Source: Sphingobium sp. AP50 (GTDB lineage: Bacteria > Pseudomonadota > Alphaproteobacteria > Sphingomonadales > Sphingomonadaceae). Taken from it: DNA of 64,000 nucleotides. A program made the position numbers and the translations under genes. Positions within the stretch are counted from its first letter, which is position 1, and each line of letters starts with the position of its first letter. The stretch spans positions 62,001 to 126,000 of the forward strand of contig NZ_FNYZ01000006.1 of NCBI RefSeq assembly GCF_900109095.1. Reading direction: 5' to 3'. Shown here in pieces: positions 1-8,581 of the stretch. The notes under the pieces are model-generated. The model searched no databases. It was not told where the DNA came from and saw only the letters and a program-made list of their open reading frames with translations.

Positions 1-681
1 TGGCTGCGGCGCGGGCTGGCGGAGACGCAGAGCTTTACGGTGGCCAAGGCGCAGGGAGCCCCCAAGTCAGGCTTCGTCGAACTGATCACAAACCATCCGC
101 GCGAGACGCTGACGGTGATGCTGCTGACGGCGGGCGGGACCATCGCCTTCTATGCCTACAGTATCTACATGCAGAAATTCCTGGTGAATACGAGCGGCCT
201 TAGCCGGGAGACGGCGTCGCAGATCAATGCGGTGACATTGTTCCTGTTCATGCTGTTGCAGCCGGTGGCGGGCGCGCTGTCCGACCGGATCGGGCGCAAG
301 CCGTTGATGGTCGGCTTCGGTGTGCTGGGGATGCTTTGCACCTATCCGATCTTCGCGACGCTGGCGACGACCAAGAACCCGGTGATTGCCGGCATATTGG
401 TGATGGTCGGGCTGGTGATCGTGACCGGCTATACGTCGATCAATGCTGTGGTGAAGGCCGAACTCTTTCCCGCGCATATCCGCGCGCTGGGCGTTGCGCT
501 ACCTTATGCGCTGGCCAATACCTTGTTCGGTGGGACGGCGGAGTTTGTCGCGTTGTGGTTCAAGCAGGCCGGGATGGAACAGGCCTTCTACATCTATGTC
601 ACGGTGATGATCGCGATTTCGCTGACGGTCTATGTGAAGATGCGCGATACGGCGAAAAACAGCCTGATTAGCGAGGATTGA
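1..681 (+). CDS. kgtP: MFS transporter, alpha-ketoglutarate permease-like (3' part, runs off left edge)
   Basis: C-terminal half of a 12-helix major facilitator protein of the metabolite:H+ symporter group, probably importing 2-oxoglutarate or a related dicarboxylate across the inner membrane. The frame is open from base 1, so the gene starts outside the window; the GTG at 40 is internal. Visible marks are YMQKFLVNT, the second copy of the MFS loop motif (GALSDRIGRKPLM) and KAELFPAHIRALGVAL, which follow E. coli KgtP from memory almost block by block. About six hydrophobic segments remain. The gene ends in TGA about 170 bp before mazG. Family assignment is firm; the exact substrate is inferred from resemblance only. 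Confidence 0.85.
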   Translation, partial: WLRRGLAETQSFTVAKAQGAPKSGFVELITNHPRETLTVMLLTAGGTIAFYAYSIYMQKFLVNTSGLSRETASQINAVTLFLFMLLQPVAGALSDRIGRKPLMVGFGVLGMLCTYPIFATLATTKNPVIAGILVMVGLVIVTGYTSINAVVKAELFPAHIRALGVALPYALANTLFGGTAEFVALWFKQAGMEQAFYIYVTVMIAISLTVYVKMRDTAKNSLISED

Positions 682-779
682 GGCAGTTGCTGTGACAGGG
701 AGTGAGACACATGTTTGCGATTGCGCGATGATGATTGATTTAACATAATCCTTATTATCGAACTTATTAATATGGTTGG

Positions 780-817
780 CGATAGGGGCTGTTCAGCGTT
801 TCGCGCAGCCCCTATCG
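780..817. repeat. Perfect 12-bp inverted repeat (hairpin) upstream of mazG
   Basis: Arms 780-791 (CGATAGGGGCTG) and 806-817 are exact reverse complements around a 14-nt loop. No T-run follows on the plus strand, so it is a poor classical terminator. It sits after the permease gene and 35 nt before the mazG start, so it could end or stabilise the upstream transcript or lie in the mazG leader. Confidence 0.6.
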
Positions 818-852
818 GATTGGCATAGCTTTTCCTCTGTTCGGATTTTCCT

Positions 853-1632
853 ATGTCCAAAGCCAGTCCCGCCGATATCATGCCGCTTGCCAATGTCATG
901 GCGCGGTTGCGCGATTCGGATACAGGGTGCCCCTGGGATATCGAACAGGATTTCGCATCGATCGCGCCCTATACGATCGAGGAAGCCTATGAGGTTGCCG
1001 ACGCGATCGAGCGTAACGATATTGCGGCGCTGCGCGACGAACTGGGTGATTTGCTGCTTCAGGTTGCCTTCCACAGCCGTATTGCTGAACAGGAAGGCCA
1101 TTTCGCCTTGCAGGATGTAATCGACGCAATCACGCAGAAGATGATCCGTCGTCATCCCCATGTCTTTGGCGAAGGCGCACGGCGCGAGGATGGCCACGCC
1201 GAATGGGAGCACATCAAGGCGGCCGAGCGGGCTGAGAAGGAACCCGACCCGAGTGCGCTGGCCGGTGTCGCGGCAGCTTTGCCCGCGCTGCTGCGCGCGG
1301 AGAAGTTGCAGAAGCGCGCTGCGCGGACCGGGTTCGACTGGCCGGACACGGTCCGCGTGATCGACAAGATCGTCGAGGAACTGGACGAAGTGCGCGAGGC
1401 CGAAGGCCAGGAGCATCGCGAGGAAGAGATTGGCGACTTGCTCTTTGCCGTGGTTAACCTCTCACGCCATCTGAAGATCGATCCGGAAACGGCTTTGCGC
1501 AAGGGAAATGCCAAGTTCGAACGGCGCTTCCGGACGATGGAAGCCTTGGCTGGAGATGCTTTTGCCGGCTTGTCTCTCGATGCCCAGGAAGAGTTGTGGC
1601 AGGAAGCCAAGAGGCTGGAGAAGAAGGGCTGA
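853..1632 (+). CDS. mazG: Nucleoside triphosphate pyrophosphohydrolase MazG
   Basis: Cytosolic NTP pyrophosphatase (NTP to NMP + PPi), a house-cleaning enzyme for nucleotide pools that can dampen ppGpp signalling. The 259-aa product is the usual two-domain length (E. coli about 263). The first MazG fold carries EEAYEVADAI and LRDELGDLLLQVAFHS; the second carries KIVEELDEVREA and EEEIGDLLFAVVNLSRH. These are the paired ExxE...ExxD metal-binding helices. The gene converges on ldhA with essentially no space between the stops. In many Alphaproteobacteria mazG lies near hfq-hflX, as here. Confidence 0.96.
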   Translation: MSKASPADIMPLANVMARLRDSDTGCPWDIEQDFASIAPYTIEEAYEVADAIERNDIAALRDELGDLLLQVAFHSRIAEQEGHFALQDVIDAITQKMIRRHPHVFGEGARREDGHAEWEHIKAAERAEKEPDPSALAGVAAALPALLRAEKLQKRAARTGFDWPDTVRVIDKIVEELDEVREAEGQEHREEEIGDLLFAVVNLSRHLKIDPETALRKGNAKFERRFRTMEALAGDAFAGLSLDAQEELWQEAKRLEKKG

Positions 1633-1633
1633 C

Positions 1634-2662
1634 CTACCCTGCCTCTTGGCTTCCTGCCCTTGGCACGGATACCGGATAGAGCGGCGCGCCATGCGCTTCA
1701 AAGGCGGCGATATTGGCGATGGTGGTTTCGGCGATCGCGGTCAGCGCTTCACGGGTGAAGAAGGCCTGATGCCCGGTGATCAGGACATTGGGGAAGGTCA
1801 GCAGCCGGGCGAAAAGGTCGTCGCGGATCGGCTGATCGGACATGTCGTTGAAGAACAGTCCCTCTTCTTCCTCATAGACGTCCAGCCCGACATAGCCGAT
1901 GCGGCCAGCCTTCAAGCCTTCGACCAGGGCACGGGTATCGACCACGGCGCCGCGACTGGTGTTGATCAACATGACGTCGGACTTCATCCGTGCGATGGCA
2001 TCGACATCGATCAGATGGCGCGTAGCGGGCGTCAGCGGGCAATGCAATGAGATGATGTCGGACCGTTCCAGCAATTCGGGCCAGTCGACATAGGTGCCGC
2101 CGATCGCGGTGAGGCCTGCCGGATCGGGAAAGGGATCATGCGCGATGACGCTACAGTCGAAGCCGCGCATGATGCGCGCGACGTTGAGGCCGATCTTGCC
2201 GGTGCCGACGATACCGACCGTGCGGCCGCGCAGGTCGAAACCCAGCAGACCGTCCAGCGCGAAATTGCCTTCGCGGACCCGGTTATAGGCTTTGTGGATC
2301 TTGCGGTTCAGGGTCAGGATCATCGCGACCGTATGTTCAGCGATCGCGTCCGGCGAATAAGCGGGCACCCGCGCGACGGACAGGTCCAGTTCCGCCGCGG
2401 CGGCCAGATCGACATGGTTGAAGCCCGCACTGCGCAGCGCCAGCAGGCGGACACCCTGCCCCGCCAATATCTCCAGCGTCGCCCGATCGAGCCGGTCGTT
2501 GACGAAGGCGCAAATCGACTGATGACCGGCAGCGAGCGGCGCGGAGACGCTATCCAGTCGGGCTTCCAGATAGGTCAGTTGCTGTTTCGGCTCCGTCCCT
2601 TCATTGGCGGCATCGAAGAAGCGGCGATCGAACGGATGCGTACTGAAAACAGCAACTTTCAT
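1634..2662 (-). CDS. ldhA: D-lactate dehydrogenase (2-hydroxyacid dehydrogenase family)
   Basis: NAD-dependent reduction of pyruvate to D-lactate. The 342-aa sequence follows fermentative LdhA: N-terminal MKVAVFSTHPFDRRFF, ALRSAGFNHVDL, RVPAYSPDAIAEH, Rossmann motif GIVGTGKIGLNVARI, and catalytic elements NTSRGA (Arg), a Glu in VYEEEEGLFF and GHQAFFT (His). The ATG at 2662 is preceded by a 10-bp hairpin whose right arm contains the only Shine-Dalgarno-like GGGAG (see separate entry). The gene lies 57 bp after hflX on the same strand, but a possible -10 (TATAAA on the minus strand) in the gap suggests its own promoter. The substrate could be another 2-oxoacid, but the LdhA-type C-terminal signature makes lactate likely. 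Confidence 0.9.
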   Translation of the reverse strand: MKVAVFSTHPFDRRFFDAANEGTEPKQQLTYLEARLDSVSAPLAAGHQSICAFVNDRLDRATLEILAGQGVRLLALRSAGFNHVDLAAAAELDLSVARVPAYSPDAIAEHTVAMILTLNRKIHKAYNRVREGNFALDGLLGFDLRGRTVGIVGTGKIGLNVARIMRGFDCSVIAHDPFPDPAGLTAIGGTYVDWPELLERSDIISLHCPLTPATRHLIDVDAIARMKSDVMLINTSRGAVVDTRALVEGLKAGRIGYVGLDVYEEEEGLFFNDMSDQPIRDDLFARLLTFPNVLITGHQAFFTREALTAIAETTIANIAAFEAHGAPLYPVSVPRAGSQEAG

Positions 2663-2664
2663 GG

Positions 2665-2691
2665 CATGGCTCCCATGGACCGGGAGCCATG
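2665..2691 (-). promoter_or_regulatory. Hairpin covering the ldhA ribosome binding site
   Basis: Arms 2665-2674 and 2682-2691 (CATGGCTCCC / GGGAGCCATG) pair perfectly over 10 bp with a 7-nt loop. In the ldhA message the hairpin ends 2 nt before the ATG, and its 3' arm contains the only plausible ribosome binding site (GGGAG). It could also act as a weak 3' end for the hflX message, but no T-run follows. Confidence 0.5.
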
Positions 2692-2719
2692 TTAGCCGCT
2701 GACGGCTGCGATTTATAGC

Positions 2720-4036
2720 CTAAGCGCGGCCGCGCTTGGAAAAGCGGGCGAAGGCGGCGTCCGACAGGCGGGCTTCGACGCGGGTTTCCTCATCCTCGAC
2801 GATGGTCGACAGGACTTCGCCATGTTCGTGCAGCCAGGCGAGGGTCGCACCGTCCGATACCGGGATGCGCAGGCCATAGACTTTGGCACCACGGGTCATG
2901 CGGTCGCTGACGGTGCGCTGGAGCGTATCGACGCCCTCCCCGGTCAAAGCCGAAAGGATGACGACATCGTCGCGGCGCGCGGCCTGTTCACGGACGAGCG
3001 CTGCGTCTTCATCCTCCAGCAGGTCGAGCTTGTTCCACGCCTCGATGATCGGCGGCGCGTCTTCGTCCGCATTTTCGCCGACGACATTGAGTTCGCCCAG
3101 CACGTCGAGCACATCGTCGCGCTGCGCTTCCGTATCGGGATGGGCGATGTCGCGCACATGGACGATCAAGTCGGCCGACAGCACTTCTTCCAGCGTCGCA
3201 CGGAAGGCCGCGATAAGCTGGGTCGGCAGGTCGGATACGAAGCCCACCGTGTCTGACAGGATTGCCTTGTCGAGGCCGGGGAGCGCGATCTGGCGCATGG
3301 TCGGGTCCAGCGTGGCGAACAGCAAATCTTCCGCCATGACGTCAGCGCCGGTCATCCGGTTGAAAAGCGTCGATTTTCCGGCGTTGGTATAGCCGACCAG
3401 TGCGATCACCGGCCATGGCGCGCGCTGGCGCCGGGCACGATGCAGCCCACGGGTGCGCGTTACCTGATCCAGTTCGCGACGGATTTTCGCCATGCGATCG
3501 CGGATCATGCGTCGGTCCGCCTCGATCTGGGTTTCGCCGGGGCCACCAAGGAAGCCGAAGCCGCCGCGTTGCCGCTCAAGATGGGTCCAACTGCGTACCA
3601 GCCGCCCGGCCTGATAATCCAGATGGGCGAGTTCGACCTGCAACCGACCTTCATTGGTGGCGGCGCGTTCGCCGAAGATTTCCAGGATCAGGCCGGTCCG
3701 ATCAATGACTTTGGCCTCGCAGGATTTTTCCAGATTGCTTTGCTGCACCGGCGACAGGCTGTTGTCGACGATGATGAGTTCGGCCTCTTCCTGCCGGGCC
3801 AGCGTGGCGATCTGGTCCACCTGCCCGCTGCCGAACAGGGTGGCGGGCTTGCGGTCGCGCACACGAAAGGCCTGGGCTGCGCGCACGTCTATGTCGATGG
3901 CGAGGGCCAGGCCGCGCGCTTCCTCCAGCCGGGCATCACTGTCGCGACGGTCTGCATTATGGGTTTCGGCATGAACGACGACAGCGCGCGCGCCGCGCGC
4001 CACTTCGTCATCGGAGTCGCGGTTGAATATGGCCAT
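2720..4036 (-). CDS. hflX: GTPase HflX, ribosome-associated
   Basis: Translational GTPase that splits stalled or hibernating 70S ribosomes under stress. The 438-aa product has an N-terminal HflX domain (ATLFGSGQVDQI, IIVDNSLSPVQQSNLEK, the LDYQAGRLVRSWTHLERQ region) with the glycine-rich GGPGETQIEADRR segment near residue 164. The TRAFAC GTPase domain follows: G1 GYTNAGKST (residues 215-223), G3 DTVGF (262-266) and NKLD near 335. It is the usual hfq partner gene; 113 bp containing a short repeat fragment separate it from the hfq stop, and cotranscription is likely. Confidence 0.96.
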   Translation of the reverse strand: MAIFNRDSDDEVARGARAVVVHAETHNADRRDSDARLEEARGLALAIDIDVRAAQAFRVRDRKPATLFGSGQVDQIATLARQEEAELIIVDNSLSPVQQSNLEKSCEAKVIDRTGLILEIFGERAATNEGRLQVELAHLDYQAGRLVRSWTHLERQRGGFGFLGGPGETQIEADRRMIRDRMAKIRRELDQVTRTRGLHRARRQRAPWPVIALVGYTNAGKSTLFNRMTGADVMAEDLLFATLDPTMRQIALPGLDKAILSDTVGFVSDLPTQLIAAFRATLEEVLSADLIVHVRDIAHPDTEAQRDDVLDVLGELNVVGENADEDAPPIIEAWNKLDLLEDEDAALVREQAARRDDVVILSALTGEGVDTLQRTVSDRMTRGAKVYGLRIPVSDGATLAWLHEHGEVLSTIVEDEETRVEARLSDAAFARFSKRGRA

Positions 4037-4099
4037 GGCGGCTTAAAGCATTGGAGGGATGAGAGGTCCACATAATCCACACCTGCGTTCGCGCGCGTG

Positions 4100-4123
4100 C
4101 TTCGACAAGCTCAGCACGAACGG
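4100..4123. repeat. Fragment of sphingomonad interspersed repeat ('ttcgacaagctcag' type)
   Basis: The stretch cttcgacaagctcagc... ending in gaacgg between hfq and hflX matches the right arm of the complete inverted repeat at 55491-55605, lacking the middle 'ggctactcag'. It is a solo half-element lying inside what is normally an operon spacer. Confidence 0.65.
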
Positions 4124-4149
4124 AGGTGGGATTGGCCTACTCCAACCGA

Positions 4150-4632
4150 TCAGTCGTCCTGTTCGTTCTCGCCGGTCAGGTCGAGCGCATGGAGCGGCTG
4201 GACCGTGGAAATGGCGTGCTTGTAGACGAGTTGGACCATGCCATCGCGTTCGAGCAGCATGCAGAACAGGTCGAAGGCGGCGATTTCGCCCTGAAGCATC
4301 ACGCCATTGACCAGAAACATGGTGACGGGGCTGCCCGATTTGCGGACGGCCGACAGGAAGATTTCCTGCAACAGCTTCGACTTGCTATTGCCGTCGCTGG
4401 CCTTGCGCAGGTCAGTGAGGTCCATCGGCTGGGCCGGCATTACCGTGGAAATGGCGTGCTTGTAGACGAGCTGCGACTGGCCATCGCGGCGCAGCAGCAC
4501 GGAAAAATTGTCGAACCAGGTGATGATGCCCTGAAGCTTCACGCCCTTGACCAGGAACATGGTCACCGGGGTCTTGCTCTTGCGCAGGCTGTTCAGGAAG
4601 ATGTCCTGAAGATTATTCGCTTTATCGGCCAT
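4150..4632 (-). CDS. hfq: RNA chaperone Hfq, tandem two-domain form
   Basis: Sm-like RNA chaperone that pairs small RNAs with messages. At 160 aa it is twice the usual core, because two complete Hfq domains are fused. Domain 1 (about 5-72) has [24 protein letters not shown] and [10 protein letters not shown]; domain 2 (about 85-152) has [24 protein letters not shown] and [10 protein letters not shown]. Both keep the Sm2 YKHAIST motif, but domain 2 has Glu for the Asp after Gln8 and Met for Lys31 (E. coli numbering), so the faces are not equivalent. A trimer of double subunits would give the normal six-fold ring (inference). Double Hfq is known in Zymomonas. The gene lies between ntrX and hflX, all on the same strand. 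Confidence 0.95.
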   Translation of the reverse strand: MADKANNLQDIFLNSLRKSKTPVTMFLVKGVKLQGIITWFDNFSVLLRRDGQSQLVYKHAISTVMPAQPMDLTDLRKASDGNSKSKLLQEIFLSAVRKSGSPVTMFLVNGVMLQGEIAAFDLFCMLLERDGMVQLVYKHAISTVQPLHALDLTGENEQDD

Positions 4633-4699
4633 GGATTACGCCGTCCTATATTCTTGGCGGGACGTTACCCGCTCGCGCGCCCTTAAGCAGGGTGTCTTG

Positions 4700-4724
4700 C
4701 CTGTTCCCGCGGACCGGGAACAGG
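4700..4724. repeat. 9-bp perfect hairpin in the ntrX-hfq spacer
   Basis: Arms 4700-4708 (CCTGTTCCC) and 4716-4724 (GGGAACAGG) with a 7-nt loop, 68 bp upstream of the hfq ATG. There is no T-run on either side. It may be an attenuating or stabilising element between ntrX and hfq, or an operator. The rest of this 210-bp spacer (4633-4842) must hold any hfq promoter, but no clear -35/-10 pair was found. Confidence 0.5.
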
Positions 4725-4842
4725 GAAAGTCCTACCGCAATTGCGAAGAGGCGTCCATGGCCGAGAAAGGATTGGGCAAAATTCTGCAAACACCCGTTCG
4801 GAAAAGGCCAGTGGCACAATTCCGAACAGGCCGTAGCGGCTG

Positions 4843-6213
4843 CTATTCCTTGCCCTCGGTGATGCCGAGCAGCTTGAGCTTGCGATGCAGCGCCGATCGC
4901 TCCATGCCGATGAAGGTCGCCGTGCGCGAGATATTGCCGGAGAAGCGGCGGATCTGAATACGCAGATATTCGCGCTCGAAACTTTCCCGCGCTTCCCGCA
5001 ACGGCGCGCCCATGATGGCGGACTGGCCGATCCCCTCCCCGCCGCCGCCGCTCGTCAGTTCGGATGGCAGCATGTCCAGTTCGATCCGACCAATCCTGTC
5101 GCCCGGCGCCAGGATCATGGTGCGCTCGATGACGTTGCGAAGCTGGCGCACATTGCCTGGCCATTCATTGGCCTGAAGCGCGGCCATCGCATCGCTCGCA
5201 ATCTCGGGCGGCGCGACGCGGCGGTCGGCGGCGAAGCGGGCGAGATAATGTTCGACCAGCGGGGGAATATCATCGCGCCGTTCCGACAGCGGCGGGATGG
5301 CGAGCGGGACGACATTCAGGCGATAGAAGAGATCCTCGCGGAAACGGCGTTCCTCAATCTCACCCGACAGATCGAGCGCGGTGGAGGATATGACGCGCAC
5401 ATCGACTTTCACCTGCCGCTGGCCGCCCACGCGGGTAAAACTCTGGTCGGTCAGCACGCGCAGGATCTTGCCCTGCGTCGTCAACGGCATGTCGGCAATT
5501 TCGTCCAGATAGAGCGTGCCGCCATGCGACTGTTCCAGGAAGCCGGGGCGAACGAGGCCGCTGGGGTCCTCAACACCGAACAGCTCTTCCTCGACACGGT
5601 CGGGGTCCATGCGTGCAGCGGCAACGATGATGAAGGGCGAATCCGCGCGGCCGCTCCAGCTATGCAGCATGCGGGCGGCAATTTCTTTACCGACGCCCGC
5701 AGGCCCGGAAATGAGGACGCGGCTGCCGGTGCCGGCGACCTTCTTGATCGTGGCACGGACGCTGTTGATCGACGCAGAGGTGCCGGTCAGTTCGTCATCC
5801 TGCCCGAAGCGAGCGCGAAGCACCTGATTTTCGCGCCGCAGCCTTTCCGTTTCGGTCGCGCGGGATACGAGGTGGAGCAGTCGGTCGGCTTCGAACGGCT
5901 TTTCGATGAAGTCAGCCGCGCCCTTGCGGATGGCTGCAACGGCCGTGTCGATATTGCCATGGCCGGAAATCATCAGCACCGGGATGCTGGGATCACGTCG
6001 CTTGATTTCATCCAGCAACTCCAGCCCGTCCATCCGCGAGCCCTGGAGCCAGACGTCCAGCAGCACCAGCGATGGTCGTCGCGCATCCAGTGCATCGATC
6101 GCGCTGTCGCTGTTGGCGGCGGTGCGGGTGGTGAAGCCTTCATCCTCAAGAACACCCGCGACCAGATCACGAATATCCTCTTCATCGTCGACTATCAGAA
6201 TATCAAGCGCCAT
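4843..6213 (-). CDS. ntrX: Response regulator NtrX
   Basis: NtrC-family response regulator, partner of NtrY, tied in Alphaproteobacteria to nitrogen metabolism, redox and cell-envelope or cell-cycle control. The 456-aa product has a receiver domain (IVDDEEDIRD; phospho-acceptor Asp53 in LLDVWLQ; Lys in EKPFEADRL), an AAA+ domain (GPAGVGKE Walker A, GGTLYLDEIAD Walker B, ERRFREDLFYRLNV) and a C-terminal Fis-type helix-turn-helix (RFSGNISRTATFIGMERSALHRKL). The sigma54-contacting GAFTGA loop is absent (the region reads FGVEDPSGLVRPGF), as is typical of NtrX, so it is not expected to activate sigma54 polymerase. It overlaps the end of ntrY by 11 bp, implying translational coupling. Confidence 0.95.
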   Translation of the reverse strand: MALDILIVDDEEDIRDLVAGVLEDEGFTTRTAANSDSAIDALDARRPSLVLLDVWLQGSRMDGLELLDEIKRRDPSIPVLMISGHGNIDTAVAAIRKGAADFIEKPFEADRLLHLVSRATETERLRRENQVLRARFGQDDELTGTSASINSVRATIKKVAGTGSRVLISGPAGVGKEIAARMLHSWSGRADSPFIIVAAARMDPDRVEEELFGVEDPSGLVRPGFLEQSHGGTLYLDEIADMPLTTQGKILRVLTDQSFTRVGGQRQVKVDVRVISSTALDLSGEIEERRFREDLFYRLNVVPLAIPPLSERRDDIPPLVEHYLARFAADRRVAPPEIASDAMAALQANEWPGNVRQLRNVIERTMILAPGDRIGRIELDMLPSELTSGGGGEGIGQSAIMGAPLREARESFEREYLRIQIRRFSGNISRTATFIGMERSALHRKLKLLGITEGKE

Positions 6214-8470
6214 TGGCCGTCACTTTTCCCGTCATTTTACCCTGGGGCATGGCGATTACCTGCCCCTCTTCCATTTTTTCCAGTGCCCCCGCCGCAAAGC
6301 GGAGGGTTACGCATGCGCCGCCACCCACGGCGTCGTCGAAGCGGATCTCTCCCAGATGCTCCTCGACAATCTTCTTGACGATGGCCAAGCCAAGACCCGT
6401 CCCCTTGGTCCGTGTCGTCATATAAGGTTCCAATATCCGGTCGCGTTCGGGCGGCAGGCCGATACCGTCGTCGCGCACGGTAATGATCAGGTCGTCAGCA
6501 TTCTGCGCCATGGTCATGCTGACATGACCGCGAAGCGCGCCTTCCGATGGCGGCCCTTTTGGTTCAATGGCTTCCACCGCATTCTTGACGATGTTCGTCA
6601 ACGCTTGCCCCAACTGGCGGCGGTCGCAGATCAGTTCCGCATCGGGCGTCTCGGTATGATATTCGAAACGGATATCGGGATGCGCGACTTCGTGTAGAAA
6701 CAGCGCATGACGGGCGATGTCGCCGATCGCTTCCCGGCGGAAAACAGGCTTGGGCATTCGCGCGAAGGAGGAGAATTCATCGACGATACGACGCAGATCG
6801 CCGACCTGCCGGACGATGGTACCGGTCAGGCGGGTGAAGGTCGCCTTGTCGCTGGTGATTTCCTCGGCATAGCGGCGTTGCAGCCGTTCGGCCGCAAGCT
6901 GGATCGGGGTCAGCGGGTTTTTGATCTCATGCGCGATGCGGCGCGCGACATCGGACCAGGCAGCACGGCGTTGGTCGGACAGTTGCTGGGTGATGTCGTC
7001 GAAGGTCAGGATGTGGCGGGAAGCGTCCTGCGCCACCTTCACTGCCAGCGTGCGCAGGTCGCCATGAGCGCGGACCTGTACGATGCCGGAATCCTCTGCC
7101 GATGCCACGAATTCCGCCAGTTCGGGCGAAACTTCCGCGAGCGGACGACCGACCGGATCGTCCCCCTCCTCCACCAAAATTGCTGCCGCAGAGCTGTTGA
7201 GCAGCAAGATCATGCCCTGAAGGTCGACTGACAGCACGCCCGCGCTGACGCCGGACAGGATTGCTTCGATGAAGGCGCGGCGTTCGCCCAACTGGCTGTT
7301 GGCCGCGACCAGTGCTCCAGTCTGCGCTTCCAGCCGCTGGGTCATGCGGTTGAAGGCGGAAGCAAGCGTTCCGATTTCATCGCGCGATTGCGGGCTGGTG
7401 ACGCGCGCGGACAGATCGCCAGCGGTGATCCTGCGCGCTGCGGTAACCAGTTCGTTGACCGGACGCACCATCCAGTCGGCGACGGCAAGCGCGATATAAA
7501 CGGCAATGCCGACCAGCAGCAGCGACCCCAGGAACAGCGCGATATTGAACCGCAACTGGAGCGCGCGGGACTGGGCGGCGAACACGTCATAGTCGGCGAT
7601 CACCTTCTGCGCGCGCGCGACATTGCTGAAGGAAGATGTGTCAGCGCTGCGGGTGACATAGAGATAGATTTTGCTGCTGGGGTAAAGCAGCGTCACCGCC
7701 TCGATCTGGTTCGGCCGTGCCTGTACGACGGCGGCTTCACCCCGGCCCAGGCGGCGGATGATTTCCGGCGTCAATATGTCCGATGCGGCCCGCTTGTCCG
7801 GTTCGACCGCGGCGGCGGTGCGAGCGATACCGTCCTTGCCCACCTCTATGATGGAGGAGCGGTTCAGCTTGCGAGTTACGACCTGATAGAGATAGCCCTC
7901 CGCGAATTTCGGGCTGGAGACGGGCGACTGGTTCAAATAGGCGCGCAGGTCGCCCGCCATGGTGATAGTTTCGTCCTGAACCTCACTCAAATTCTGCTCA
8001 TAATAGCCGCGCGCCAGATCGCTGGCGTTCTGGAGCATGCCGCGCGCGCTGTCCGAGGCCCAAAACTGGACGCCATATTGAAACAGCAGGGACGCAAAGA
8101 TCACGACCAGAAGCGTCGGCACGCTGGCGGCGATCGAGAAGATGGCAACCAGGCGCACATGCAACTGGCCGTCGCTGCCGATCGCTGACTGCGCCGCGCG
8201 TCGTTTGGCGACGCGCCGCCCGACCAGCATCAACAGCGCAATGGCGGGAACCAGATTCGCGACGAGCAACAGTGCGACGATCGGCGGCGTCAGCAGCGTG
8301 TCCGACTGTCTTCCGCCTGACAGCAGATGGTAGGTCAGGCCTGCCATCGCCAGCAATATGGCCAGTGTCACCGCTTCGACCAGCACCGCCAGCCGCCCCT
8401 TGCGCAGGAAAGCCGGCAGATGTCTCCGCCATGCCGATGCCCGCCTTGGGAGTGTCGTTGCGCCGCTCAT
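6203..8470 (-). CDS. ntrY: Sensor histidine kinase NtrY
   Basis: Membrane sensor kinase that phosphorylates NtrX. Order of parts: N-terminal membrane helices (about residues 25-90 and 105-135), a periplasmic stretch of about 140 aa, a further helix (FNIALFLGSLLLVGIAVYI), a HAMP linker (RRITAGDLSARV), a PAS domain, a HisKA H-box ([16 protein letters not shown]) and an HATPase domain (NIVKNAVEAI, DDGIGLPP, GTGLGLAIVKKI). The start used is the ATG at 8470 (MSGATT, 755 aa); an in-frame GTG at 8509 would add 13 residues and neither has a clear ribosome binding site. It lies 111 bp after ntrC in the same direction and overlaps ntrX. Confidence 0.94.
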   Translation of the reverse strand: MSGATTLPRRASAWRRHLPAFLRKGRLAVLVEAVTLAILLAMAGLTYHLLSGGRQSDTLLTPPIVALLLVANLVPAIALLMLVGRRVAKRRAAQSAIGSDGQLHVRLVAIFSIAASVPTLLVVIFASLLFQYGVQFWASDSARGMLQNASDLARGYYEQNLSEVQDETITMAGDLRAYLNQSPVSSPKFAEGYLYQVVTRKLNRSSIIEVGKDGIARTAAAVEPDKRAASDILTPEIIRRLGRGEAAVVQARPNQIEAVTLLYPSSKIYLYVTRSADTSSFSNVARAQKVIADYDVFAAQSRALQLRFNIALFLGSLLLVGIAVYIALAVADWMVRPVNELVTAARRITAGDLSARVTSPQSRDEIGTLASAFNRMTQRLEAQTGALVAANSQLGERRAFIEAILSGVSAGVLSVDLQGMILLLNSSAAAILVEEGDDPVGRPLAEVSPELAEFVASAEDSGIVQVRAHGDLRTLAVKVAQDASRHILTFDDITQQLSDQRRAAWSDVARRIAHEIKNPLTPIQLAAERLQRRYAEEITSDKATFTRLTGTIVRQVGDLRRIVDEFSSFARMPKPVFRREAIGDIARHALFLHEVAHPDIRFEYHTETPDAELICDRRQLGQALTNIVKNAVEAIEPKGPPSEGALRGHVSMTMAQNADDLIITVRDDGIGLPPERDRILEPYMTTRTKGTGLGLAIVKKIVEEHLGEIRFDDAVGGGACVTLRFAAGALEKMEEGQVIAMPQGKMTGKVTANGA

Positions 8471-8581
8471 AGTGGCTTTGTTACAACAACCCAGTGCCCG
8501 TTCAAACACAGTAATTGCAGATGTGTGATGCTGTTGGTCGACGCAGCCCGTCGGTTCGTCCTGAATTGCGACGGATCGCGA

